In this document: piece after piece, positions 21,421 through 32,276 of the stretch
Layout of the letters: the number at the start of each line of letters is the position of its first letter
How positions within the stretch are numbered: position 1 is the first letter of the stretch
Assembly (NCBI GenBank): GCA_015501585.1
Contig: JADNRY010000006.1
Span: 744,001 to 808,000, forward strand
Reading direction: 5' to 3'
From: Rhodocollybia butyracea
Taxonomy: Eukaryota > Basidiomycota > Agaricomycetes > Agaricales > Omphalotaceae
Length of the DNA: 64,000 nucleotides
Made by a program: the position numbers and the translations under genes
The notes under the pieces: model-generated
Database searches by the model: none
What the model saw: only the letters and a program-made list of their open reading frames with translations
What the model was told of the DNA's origin: nothing

Positions 21421-22403
21421 ATGCCTCCCACACCTGAGCAAATCTCACAAGCAAGTATTTTTATTGTATTGCATACTTTTTGGCTCACCGTACTCTAGTA
21501 TCAGACAACTCTTCTGTCACTCGCTCAAAGCTTGCGAGACGCTGCTGAAGCCACCGAATTCATCGCCAATGGCGGGACTTTCGTTCCGATGCCAAATGGT
21601 CATACGAAAGGCAAGAGTAAAGCCATCGAAGAAGAGGCTGTAAATGGGAAACGTAAACGAACTAAAAAGGATCCAAACGCGCCGAAACGCCCCGCGTCGT
21701 CTTTTATAATCTACCAAAACACGATCCGTGCAGAGGTTAAAGCAAAACATCCAGACCTTCCGAGTCCAGAGCTTCGCAAGCTCATGGCCGAACAATGGGG
21801 TAATCTTCCTGATGAACAGAAGAACGTAAGTGTTTTTTCTATTCGTGGTCATACTGCCCGCCGTTAATTGATCTTGTTTTTCGACAACAGCACTTTAAGA
21901 AGCTGGCCGACGATCTCAAAGTGAAGTACTCCACTGAAAAAGAAGCATATGCTGCTCGCTCTCCAGAGGAGGTCGCCGCTGCAGAGGCTGCCGCTGCCGC
22001 CGTCGCCGCCGTATGCACTATCCTTCGTTCCCTGTCCTTGAACTAAACTATGTGTCATATATAGACCAAGAAAGTCAGGAAACCACGCAAGTCAGCGGTG
22101 ACCACTGAGGCGCCAGTTGCTGTGATAAAACCTGCTCCTCCTGCCACCCCCGATTCATCTGCCTCTGAATCATCGTCAGAGGACGATATGGCTAGGACGA
22201 AAGCTTTCGCGAAGCCCAAGTCTGTCATAGCCGCTACCTCTACGAAAACCTCGAAGCCAAGTGCTCCCGTTGACAGTGAGGATGATGAAGAAGAAGAAGA
22301 GGAGGAGGAGGACAGTGACGAGGGAGAACAAGATGATTCCAGTGAGGAAGATCAGCCACCGCCCAAGAAGTCCAAGGTCAAGCACCACGAGAAGCGCAAG
22401 TGA
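21421..22403 (+). CDS. HMG-box chromatin protein with acidic tail
   Basis: Exons 21421-21450, 21499-21825, 21891-22010 and 22065-22403 give 271 aa. A single HMG box runs from DPNAPKRPASSFIIYQNTIR through LMAEQWGNLPDEQKNHFKKLADD to YSTEKEAYAA. It is preceded by a basic KRKRTKKD stretch, typical of Nhp6/HMGB-like DNA-bending proteins. An Ala-rich helix, a Ser/Asp/Glu acidic tract and a basic C-terminal NLS-like end (PPPKKSKVKHHEKRK) follow. Nuclear, minor-groove binding is expected. The first intron uses a GC donor (GCAAGT); the nearest GT alternative leads to an early stop. The gene is divergent from the PNUTS-like gene. Confidence 0.87.
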
Positions 22404-23775
22404 GATTTTTCTCTGTGCCTGTGACATCGTTCCTTTCGTCCTCTACGACTCTTTCGACCACAGGTTTTAAAAGCAATGATTTTCGAATCAATCATAACTT
22501 ATTCTTTCAAATCGATATTCTCGTATTATCAGCTACACTTTCCACTCCTGCAATCCCTAGCCTATTTTGAACATTCTCTCATCCCTTTTGCAACACCCTT
22601 ACTCCCGGTCGCATTCTTTCTTTCGTCATTTGTTATCTCTGTTACTAAATATTCAAAAAATTGTGCTTACTTATTACATACTGTCTATCATTGTTGCTGT
22701 TGCAGTGTTGCACATCTTTCTCGCGCTCTACATATTTCCAGACTCTACAGCACACTCTACTGCACTTTTGAAGTATTTTTAACTAGTTTAGTCCTGTCTC
22801 GAGCTCATAATCCCATTCTGGTTGCTTAATATAGTTAGTGTTCTACAACCACTGAAATCGTCACTGAGATCGTCACTTACACTTGTCTTCATGCCAAACC
22901 AGTCCACTGCTCAACAAGTTATGGGCCCTGGCACCAACTTTGTCTTCTAAATCTGACATCTCCGCGCTCCTTCAGCAATCAACCTACAGACAACTACCCA
23001 ACGCAGCAAGATCTCAGGGACTTGGCTGTCACCTTAAGACACTAAAAACCATCGCTGAGATTACAGGAACTTTAAGTTATCTACCCGCCATACGCACCTC
23101 TGTCACTTTTTTCCTTAAGGCGACTTGTGTAATGTGGTGTAGATGCATGCGGAAATTTCCATGCCGACTTCAATGTCTAGCGCTAACCCAGTGTTCAAGT
23201 CGCTCATCTCGCTCATCTCGACACTGGAATCCAAATAGATTGGCAGTTTACGTCAACGCTCTCCTACTAGCTAATAGCGATGTTTTTCTGAACACAGACT
23301 CAGATATTTATGACGTAATTTCTGGACTTCCAAACATCGAGCTCGTCACTCAAATCTGCAATGATTTAAATTATCCTTGGATCATTTTTTGCAGGTAGAC
23401 TAATTAGTATGGCGCGCAAAGCTTTTACAGAGTCGAACTCGGTCGCACAACGAATAAACCGGGTATGTAAACAGATTATATAGACCTGCACGTTTGTGAT
23501 TTAATGTAAGGTAGAGCTCAGCGCGCTTGAAGAGTACCATGGTAATGCTGTACTGCTCCTGCCATGTAGTTGTTGTGAATACTTGCTGTACTTTACTAGG
23601 TACAGTACAAAAAACTCGTTGGAGCGAGGTGGAAATTCCCGGCGTGACGCGTGAATAATCGTCACGATTTTTGTTGATCCATCATCAATCCAATTCTCCG
23701 TTCGTTCTGCCACCTGTAAATCACATCGGGCGTAAATTCCGTCTACATTTACTTGTTTTCGACGGACAAAACGAT
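22404..23775. other. Intergenic, 1.37 kb, with an orphan open frame
   Basis: Pyrimidine-rich 3' flank of the HMG gene, then about 1 kb without recognised genes. A 171-codon open frame at 22883-23398 (+) has no recognised domain, unusual composition (many Cys/Ser/Arg) and no supporting splice structure, so it is not called as a gene. A short CTCATCTCG duplication occurs near 23203. The end of the interval is presumably the cyclin promoter. Confidence 0.4.
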
Positions 23776-25513
23776 ATGCTCGCCCTCGTACATCCTTTCA
23801 ACCCGTCTGCCGATACGCCTCATAGAACTCCTTCATCGAACCGCCACAGGACCTCACATCATAGGAAACCAACGACTTCCAAAGAAACGCCATCTTTGTC
23901 TTTCTCGACGGCGAGCACCTCACTGTATACAGCGCCCAAGCCAATGAATGGCTCAATGTCGTCCAGCCGGCCTTCACAGCCATCAGTTCACCGCCAACCA
24001 GCTTATTTGGCCTCTACAGCTGCAAGTGTAAAACCACCTTTGACATCAATCCCGAAAGAAACTGTTCCGCCACAACAGACAGATTTCTCTGTCGACATCC
24101 ATTCTTATCCGTCTCCCGACTTGCTACGGTTATTAGCTTCGTTGTTGACGCAGATAGCGTCGACAAATGATAAGCTAGATGCCGCATCGTCTTCGACAAA
24201 CGGGTCTCCATCATCTCCAGTATCTCCTGAGCTTAGCGGCCCCATATGGAACTCACTAACAACCGCATCACGCTCTGCATTGTCGACACACTCTTCTACA
24301 CTAACTTTCCATGCTCGGAACATCCCTACTATATCGCTCGAGGCATACCTTTTGCGCATTCTCAAATACTGTCCAACAACCAATGAAGTCTTTCTCTCAT
24401 TACTAGTGTATTTTGATCGTATGACAAAGTTAACCTCCGAGGCAACAGGAAGAAGCTTCGTCATCGACTCCTACAACATTCACCGACTAGTTATCGCAGG
24501 AGTCACTGTGGCGAGCAAGTTTTTCAGTGATGTATTCTACACAAATTCCCGTTATGCCAAGGTTTGTTTTCCGTCGTCTCTCCACGCAGTACAATTTGAC
24601 CCATCCTTCACAGGTTGGAGGTCTTCCCTTGACCGAGCTAAACCAGTTGGAATTGCAGTTCCTTCTTTTGAACAATTTTACCCTTGTCATTCCCAAAGAC
24701 GAGATGCAGAGATACGCAGAGCAATTGATCCTCTTCTCTTCCAACAATTCCCCCCCTGGAACCCTTCCCACTCTCTCATCGTCTGTACCGCCTTCTGCTT
24801 CAGTCACAGATCGACTTGGTGCAATGTCTCCTGCGCCGTCTGTCCGACCTGATATTGCGCCTATGCGTTCTATGGGTGCTATCGACGCCTATGGTGGCCG
24901 AATCCCTAATGGTGAATTACATGCTTCTACTTCGACCAGCCAGCTTGGTGGCGTGCTCATGGCTAGACAAGGTGGTAATAGAGGATCGGAATCCAATGCT
25001 TTGTCACGGATAATCAATCCCAGCCAACATCAGCCCCATCATGCTCTGAATGGAATGGTTAACGGAAATGGATTTACGTCTTCTACCAGGATGTATCGCC
25101 AAGAGGACTCCGAATCGGAGACTGGGGGTGATACTGAGACAGAAACAGAGACAGAGACAGAGACAGATGGGGAATCCTGGACCACTGACGATGAACCAAC
25201 CATTAGACCCCCGAAATCAAGCATAGGCAGTTCCTCGTCCTCATCGCGAAGCTCTGGTGCATCTGATGCTCGTAGCATCTGTAGCTCATTAAGCGAAAGT
25301 GATAGTGGTGAAGGAGATGATGAACGCGATGACCTTGCTATGGATGATGACGACGAAGAGGCTGGCGGCAGAACGCCAGAGCATGGCGCACATTTTGAAG
25401 GTGTCAAGGACGGGGAAAAGACACCCGAGAGACTGCCTTTCAATGGTGTGTTGGAGGTGTCGAAAAGGACTCCGCCTGGGCGAACAGAGCACGACGGGAT
25501 GGCCAGTCCATGA
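23776..25513 (+). CDS. PHO80/PCL-type cyclin
   Basis: Exons 23776-24561 and 24614-25513 give 561 aa. The Ser/Pro-rich N-terminus leads into a cyclin box around residues 175-305 with LEAYLLRILKYCP, RSFVIDSYNIHRLVIAGVTV, SKFFSDVFYTNSRYAKVGG and LNQLELQFLLLNNF. These are the signature blocks of the PHO80/PCL6-PCL7 cyclin family that partners PHO85-type kinases in phosphate and nutrient signalling. The C-terminal half is low complexity: a TETETETE repeat (GAGACA microsatellite at about 25136-25167), Ser tracts and acidic runs. In-frame upstream sequence lacks a better start; the ATG at 23776 gives MLALVHPFNPS. Confidence 0.88.
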
Positions 25514-26424
25514 AGATATTCGGAGCCATTCCCAAAGAGCGAAACATTCAAAAGTATGTTTAGGACCATCGAAGTGCGATTAGGTGCATCTTCGTAATGA
25601 ATCACTTGGGCTCCGTCGGTCGGCGCGACATCATCCGCTTGCACTCTTCGCTCTTCTCTTGTATGTATTTGGCATCCATCGTAGACGATTTCCAGGAATC
25701 TTTCTCTGTGTTCATCAAATTTATGGAATATACCCTCACGCATAACCTCACTTATCTGCATCCGTCCTTTGCTCACAGTCCTACGTTTTCATGGTCTTCA
25801 TTCTTGTTTTTGGTTTGGACATGTTAGTTCTGCTCAGCTTCCGCGGTTGTATCATCTCCTTCATCTCTGCTTTCCCGTCTAGCGTTTCTCACTATACTTA
25901 TGCCAATAAGCGGTTCAATTGTAATCCATATAGTAATAGCCACGGTTTTTCATGTAGTTGATTGAACATATCAATGATTTTTCACATGTACGCAACGTCT
26001 TTGATAGGACAGCTCTTGGTATGTAGTGACTACTGGGTATGTAAGTACCTAGTGGTGTGTATTATGAGGCTGAACCTTCGTGACAATGTATCATCATTAG
26101 CCCATATTGGGATGGAATGTGCTACATATAAGTATGTTATCAACTAGCCTTGTACCTATGTACTTGCTACCATTTTGGAGTCGAGCCTGCGCTGGCATAG
26201 GACCACTTTTAATTAGTGGAGGCCGTGCATGCATGCTCTTGATTTTAAAATGCCAAATTACCATCTTGTCAACGGAAGGAAGGAGAGGAAGGAAGGAAGG
26301 AAACCGGCCAGGGGGAGTTGAGGAAATAGCACACTAGTAAACCCAATCACACGTTTTAACACGACGCCACCCTGGCTAAACCTGGCTCCGCAACTCTAGC
26401 ATTATAATTATATTGATATAACAG
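25514..26424. other. Intergenic between convergent genes
   Basis: AT-rich 3' flanks of the cyclin (+) and the acyltransferase (-). A GGAA-rich simple repeat lies at about 26273-26303. No gene or RNA is recognised. Confidence 0.4.
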
Positions 26425-28019
26425 TCATGGTGTCAGCCATTTGGAGGCGTTATAGAGTGCAATCATTTGCCCTATTCTCGATTCTAGCAGCTCCCTCCTA
26501 TTTTCGGTCAGTGTTGTATCTAGGACAATACTAGAGTCAGCAAGCCTGCCAGATATGTAGACCGAATTTGTCAGGATGAGTTCGGTTGGTGTCATAGAGT
26601 ATCTGTATCCACAGAGCGTTGGTGATCCTCCAGCGGATGCCCAGTTCGCCTCTAATATACGAGAGGCTGACACGTTCGAGAGTAGAAACGCTTCCTGTGC
26701 GGTTTGATGAGCAGGAATGGATAGAGGGTTTTCCAACATTGCTATATACCCGCCCAAAACATGTTTTGTCGATAACATCCGTCGTGTGGAGGACATTTGA
26801 TGTGCGAGTTCATGCAATGGAAAGATTTTCAGGTCTTTGACAGTGTAGACAGGGTAGGGCAGAGGAACAAACGCGTTGTGTGGATACCAAGCAAGTCTTT
26901 CATCGACAGATGCGACGTTACGAAAAGAGGCAAAATTGGTGCAATGAACTGTTGTCGAGTCGGCGGTACCTTGAGCATATATTGTCTGAGATGGAAACAT
27001 TACCGTCAAGAGACATTGGCAATGAGAAAGAAGGCACGTACTTGCATCAACCAAGCTACGAGTATATCTCCTGTACTAATATGGTTCGTATCTTCCGACT
27101 CAGTTGGTAGATCGACGCGTACTCTATCCAGAAATTGAGTAATAACTGGACCAGGAATAATGAAAATTCTTCGCTGAGCGTTCCGCCACCATCGTTCAAA
27201 AGTATGCCACCCAGCAACCTTCAGAACACCTGTAAGACCCACATTTACATACCCTGAGGCATCTCGTAACTGGTGGAGGTCATCGACATCTGCAACAGCT
27301 CTATTCAAAAACTCCTGAAGAGGATTGACATTGAGTCCTGAAGACGGAAGAGGCGGAACGTGCCACGCTTGGCCATTCAGTTCAGATATTAATGCATTCA
27401 CTATCATGGCCGCTGCAACACCGTCGAAAACCCCGTGGCAACGAGCAAAGCCGATACAACTGTAAGACTTGCCCGTCTCTGAGAGAGTAGGGAAATGTGT
27501 GATATGCCAGCAGGTGAGAGGGTAGTCCCGGGCCTTCCACGCCGAATACTGACGCGGTGTATCGGGATGAATGAACAGAGAATGTGGCAGGGACGGAGAA
27601 CTGAAAGGGATTGGAATCGGGATATACTGAGTTATGGGTGTCGTTGAAACAGTACTTGTAAGTGCAAATGAAGAGTAATTTTGGTCTGGAATGCCGAGGG
27701 GAATCTTCAACAGCCATTTTGTTCTCTGTAAATTCATGAATTTGTGAGATGAAAGGTTGGAGTGAAATTTAACATACGTCGCGTTCTACAATGGAATCTA
27801 AACGCCCAGCAAGCATGCGCCACTTGTCTGTAACTCTTCTGAGTGCGACGGCGATTGCATCAACATCAATGGTCCCTTCAACCAGCCATCCAGTAACTGA
27901 AAAGATCAAAATTTGAGGAAAATTTAACAAAAGCTGAACGTACCAAAGGCTGATCGCTCGAATAACCTATCAAAGACGGTAAGAGGAAATATCGCTTGCT
28001 GCGAATTATCTGAGGCCAT
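26425..28019 (-). CDS. Fungal acyltransferase (transferase/BAHD-like superfamily)
   Basis: Exons 27944-28019, 27778-27896, 27042-27725 and 26425-26985 give 479 aa. It begins MASDNSQQAIFPLTVFDRLFER, the entry typical of fungal condensation-like transferases, followed by LVEGTIDVDAIAVALRR and WRMLAGRLDS. The catalytic HxxxD motif is CHGVFDG (His162, Asp166). STGDILVAWLMQ is the conserved mid-protein motif of the family. The usual C-terminal DFGWG block is not obvious. Acyl donor and acceptor are unknown; related fungal enzymes acetylate or acylate secondary metabolites or alcohols. No biosynthetic core gene is nearby. Confidence 0.8.
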
Positions 28020-28852
28020 GTGGCGGAAAAGGCATCTCAAGGTCAAGATTATATATGTAGACTTTTATACAGAGGGAAACCGGTGACCCGAACGAAACAA
28101 AACGAGAAATATGAAATATGAGCAACAGATCGAAAACTGAAAGGCTCGACGCCACCGGCAGCCCATGGAAACAGCCGTCGACATGTAAGAATCTACTAAG
28201 AAATAACGGTAATAGTATTGATTAAGGATATACCGTACTTCCAAGTTCCAGTTCTCTATGGGGTTGGGGAACCTACATACTCCCTGTCAAAGGTGCCTTT
28301 ACTTCTTTCAGGGTAAAGTGGTGACTGGAAAGACGCTGAGACATTTGAGTGCTGGACGTACTGTAGTGAAGGGTGAAATGACATGCGCCGGCCCTCAAGA
28401 ACTTTGAATCCCCGGATCCCGTTTATATTTACATGTCTGGAAAAAAATTCAAGAATTATGCTGAGGCCTATGATAGGACCGTGATGAGGCCTGAGGTCCT
28501 CGAATGATACTTACCCTCACTGCCGTATGGTTAAGCTTGGCAACTTGCATTTGACTTTTAACGGCTGTTGGTTGGTATCATATCTCGGTCAAACTACAAT
28601 TCCACTACTTGTTCGGCTTTTTTATGGTTTCAAGTGGCGAGGAGATCGAGGAAAAGATGGGCAGTATCATTACCACAAAGGTAGTAGTGTATGATAACGC
28701 GAGGGAGATGCTAAGTTTCACGCAAAATTGGCTGGTGTTGCATCGCAAAGATCATGAAAGAATCTGTACAACCAATGAGCAAAAAGGAATGGATCAAATT
28801 AAATACGCTATTTAATGACAAACAAGATATCGTCCTATTGGTCGATACTCGT
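28020..28852. other. Intergenic, no gene recognised
   Basis: Upstream of the acyltransferase and downstream of GTB1, both on the minus strand. A short plus-strand frame (28609-28815) has no domain. The stretch presumably contains the acyltransferase promoter. Confidence 0.4.
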
Positions 28853-31011
28853 TTATAGCTCATCCTTGGATTTAATATCCGCGTCATCCAGCGGTAGACA
28901 TAGGGCGGGAGTCGTTCCTGTGAACTGGTATTCGCACTTTTCAAGCTCCACGACGGAGGTGAGAACGTTTTCGGTCCCACAGGAGAGTAATAACTAAGTA
29001 GCGGGGAAGCCAGGCTTAGAAAAAGATCCTCAAAAGTAAAATCAGGAACTCGCTACGCACCACAACATTACGCTCCGGTCCATTCCAACATCGATGACCG
29101 CGATTGTAGACTTGCTTCTTGTAATATTCTTCATCTCCGGGTTTAACATCGGGCGAAGGATTCCATGAAGCAAATTTCCTGTGATGAGGGTGTTCTAAAT
29201 TTTAAAACGGTCAAAGCAAAGAAGAAAAAAACGGACCCGAGAGTGAACGAGGATCCACTTTTGATTGGAATTTGCTTGGCTTCACCAAAGAGGCAAACTT
29301 CATACGTGTAGCTAACCAAAGCATGGTAAGAGATGCTCAACAAACGTATGAAATCCAAGAACCTACTCTCCGACGTCCGTCCTTAGACAAGTACCATCAA
29401 GTTTCTTCCATTCACCTTCCATACCGTAGCCATGAATGTTGAAGATCTCCTTGAGTTCATTTTCTGCGTCCTCTTTCTCTTTAACAACCTTATTGAGTTC
29501 GTTCTCAGCGTTCGTAAGGGCTTGACGGGAGCGGGAAGTGTCTAGGAACAAACGTGAAACTATATTCGAGATACGCGAAAACCACGAACCTGCGGAACTG
29601 GGTGCTTCTCCTTTTATGACGCCTAAGCTTACAAGCCAGGAAACTAGAGTTTCCTTGAACTCTTCGTATTTAGGGATGACGGAATCGGGGAGGTAGGACG
29701 CGACATCAAATACTGCAAATGAACAGAGAGTCAAATGATCCTGTAAGCAGAAGTTGAGAACTAACAGATAGAGCTTTCGGATGAAGCTTGCACGTATTCG
29801 TCGTGTTCAAGAAGAAGAGAGATGTAATCCTGGTTCAAGAGGTCGTCCAGATCGTTTTCAAGATCCTCAGCTGTCCACATCTCATCCTCCACATCCTCTG
29901 TAATTTCAAGACCATCACTGTCCCAATCTTCATCGAGGCCGGCTTCTTCATCAGAAACGGAATCCTTTCTTACGTCGTTGATATGAGGTAGACCAGCCAA
30001 TTCTTCCCATCCACGGACAGCTTCAAGGACAGCCATGTCCTGGTAGTTGGGGTTATAGCCGGTGCGGAGGGAGTCCAGGACATCGCTAAGTTCCTTCTCA
30101 CGTTGAAGATGTTTCTTGTGTTCTCGCTGTAAGGACTTGAGAGCATTCGAGTGTGTGATGAGTGAGGTATAGAGTGCTAAGGACGTGTATGAGCTGGAAA
30201 GATCAACATGTAGACATCAACTCACGAGATTGTTGTTTGAGTTCAAGAGCAGAAGCAGACAGTGATTCAGCACGTTCGGCGATATCTGCCCAAAGGCTTA
30301 GACAAGTAAGAAGTGACCTGTGAATTACTTGCCTCTAATACGCGCGACCTCTTTCGTTCTGACAGCGATCTCGGCCGCAAAAGTTTGAATGATATCCTCC
30401 AGCCGTTTCTTCTCTTTGTGCGCGAACGCGATGTATTTCGCACGAATTTTGGAACCCTGTTCGATTGTGAGTATGGAGTTCTAGGATACTTTCATTACTG
30501 ACGGTCTTCCGGAGTTTCATCTCAGCCTCAATCTGCTTCTTGTAAGCAAGACCCACTTCTTCGCAAGTATTCCGGCAGACCCCTGGTCGTTCGTCCGACC
30601 CGTCACAGCAGTTTGGCTCTACATGGGTTCAGCAATAGTCCGGGATAATACTATAAGTTCTACCTACCACATAGGCCATCTTTCACTCTTGAATTTGGGA
30701 TGAAGGAGCCGATATGTCCTACATTCTGGCAGTAGAATGATTGGTTTCGACAGGCGCCAGTTCCTGAGTATATTGAGGGACCTGAAGGAAAAGAACAAGT
30801 ATAAAGGCTCACCCGGCTCGTCACTTCCATCTGGACAGTCACAGAAATCGTCATTCACGAAATCCCAAGGAATTTGTTTCGAGCCATCTAAACAGTTCCA
30901 CGTATTTGATTTAGAGGGAACATATTTAGAGAGCAAGTCCGATGATACACCAAACGCCTTGTCTACGGCGCCGAGAGCTTGAAGAGGAAGGAACAGCAAA
31001 AGCCAGAACAT
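28853..31011 (-). CDS. GTB1: Glucosidase II beta subunit, ER-retained (KDEL)
   Basis: Eleven exons (30813-31011, 30668-30763, 30503-30618, 30333-30456, 30226-30285, 29766-30176, 29590-29712, 29367-29541, 29237-29311, 29061-29178, 28853-28993) give 545 aa. A signal peptide (MFWLLLFLPLQALGA) precedes two LDLa-like modules (DFCDCPDGSDEPG and NCCDGSDERPG). A long coiled-coil region and an acidic Asp/Glu stretch follow. The C-terminal MRH lectin domain includes GYGMEGEWKKLDGTC, YEVCLFGEAKQ and CEYQFTGTTPALC. The protein ends in KDEL. The beta subunit retains the catalytic alpha subunit in the ER and recruits high-mannose glycans for glucose trimming. The intron at 30286-30332 uses a GC donor. It is divergent from RPS25. 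Confidence 0.93.
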
Positions 31012-31095
31012 TCTGGCTAATAGCAGCTGGAGTTATCTTAAGAGTCGCGTCACGTCGACGTGGCTCAGATCATATTTCCTGTTTTGGAAGCGTTC

Positions 31096-31109
31096 AACCC
31101 TAACCCTAA
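31096..31109. promoter_or_regulatory. Double telomeric-type box in the GTB1/RPS25 promoter
   Basis: AACCCTAACCCTAA, two tandem CCCTAA units, lies 63 bp before the RPS25 start codon and 84 bp before the GTB1 start codon. Telobox motifs bound by Tbf1/TRF-like Myb proteins are established regulators of ribosomal protein genes in several fungi. A role here is inference from position and sequence. Confidence 0.6.
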
Positions 31110-31171
31110 GTGAAACTAAGCAGCGTCTTGAAGTGTAGCTTTCCATCTCTCTCAAGTCATTTTCACCAACG

Positions 31172-31698
31172 ATGGTGAGTATTCTTTACTGTTTCCTCGA
31201 ATAGATCAACGCCTCAGGTTCTTTTGACCGATGTGTACTTGAAATTCGCTGGGAAATCGATGGATGCAGCTTTTGGATACGGATGATGTTGACAATTGCT
31301 GACTTTTCTTTTTTTTTTTTCATTTTCTAGGCCAAAGCTAAAGCGGCGGCCCCTAGCTCCAGTGGAGGAGGAAAAGCAGCAAAGAAAAAGAAGTGGTCGA
31401 AGGGAAAGGTCAAGGACAAGGCCCAACATATCGTTACCCTCGACAAGGCCACCTACGACCGTATCCTGAAGGAAGTTCCTACATTCCGAATGATCTCTCA
31501 GTCTACTCTCATTGAAAGGCTGAAAATCAACGGCAGTCTTGCACGAATTGCCATCAGACATTTGGAAAAGGAAGGCCAGATTAAGCGAATCGTACACCAC
31601 AGCGCACAGCTCATTTACAGTGCGTTACTTTAGGTTTCCCTTCAGGCTGCGCATAGTCTGACTTTTTTCTAGCTCGGGCCACAGCAGCATCAGACTAG
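31172..31698 (+). CDS. RPS25: 40S ribosomal protein S25 (eS25)
   Basis: Exons 31172-31174, 31331-31619 and 31673-31698 give 105 aa. Exon 1 is only the initiator ATG, followed at once by a GTGAGT donor. The protein has the lysine-rich N-terminus ([13 protein letters not shown]) and the winged-helix core of eS25 ([49 protein letters not shown]), ending IYTRATAASD. Length matches the family. It is a component of the small ribosomal subunit head. It shares a 160-bp divergent promoter with GTB1 that holds a telomeric-type box. Confidence 0.96.
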
Positions 31699-32276
31699 AC
31701 GAGTCTCTGTTTTTTTTCGCTATGTAATAGGCATATGTACTCCACGCACAACAAAAGCCATGCCATTTCGCTCAAGCTTGTTTCCCATTTAGTGTGATCT
31801 GTTTGCGTTGCCACCCCTGTTCGACAGTCTTTGCCTACACGATTTCCCTACGGGAATTTTTCGGTTTCATCAAATGAGGTTCCCGTTAGATATTCATGTA
31901 GTTATACTACTACTAATAGTGCAGAGGGTCAAAGCTTCGATTCAGAACTTATCTAGCAACCAAAATTGCAATCAGGGATATGGAGCTAGTATGCCCAAGT
32001 AATGAGAACTCGCCTGAGGCCCTTCAAAATCGATGTTGAGGTCAATTAAGTTTTTCTCCGATGACACTGAATACTTCTATTTAGTCCTTCCTACTTGACC
32101 AGGCTGAAGGTCGGCAGATGAACGAGCTCCTTTGTAACAACTAAATGACATTACGCATCTCGCATTACGAACCCAGGAACCCAAGTTTCGTGCTCTGTCA
32201 TCTTGGGAATTTACATAAAGGCTCAGCGCTCAGTACTTCTTCGCCTGTCCTACCATAGTTGCCCATAATTGTGGTC
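31699..32276. other. Intergenic, RPS25 3' flank and acyltransferase promoter
   Basis: Contains the RPS25 3' untranslated region and the upstream region of the BAHD-like gene. No other gene, repeat or RNA is seen. Confidence 0.4.

Noticed and set aside
31096..31109. Interstitial telomere remnant
   Set aside because: Only two units, inside a compact divergent promoter of a ribosomal protein gene; a regulatory box is the simpler reading.
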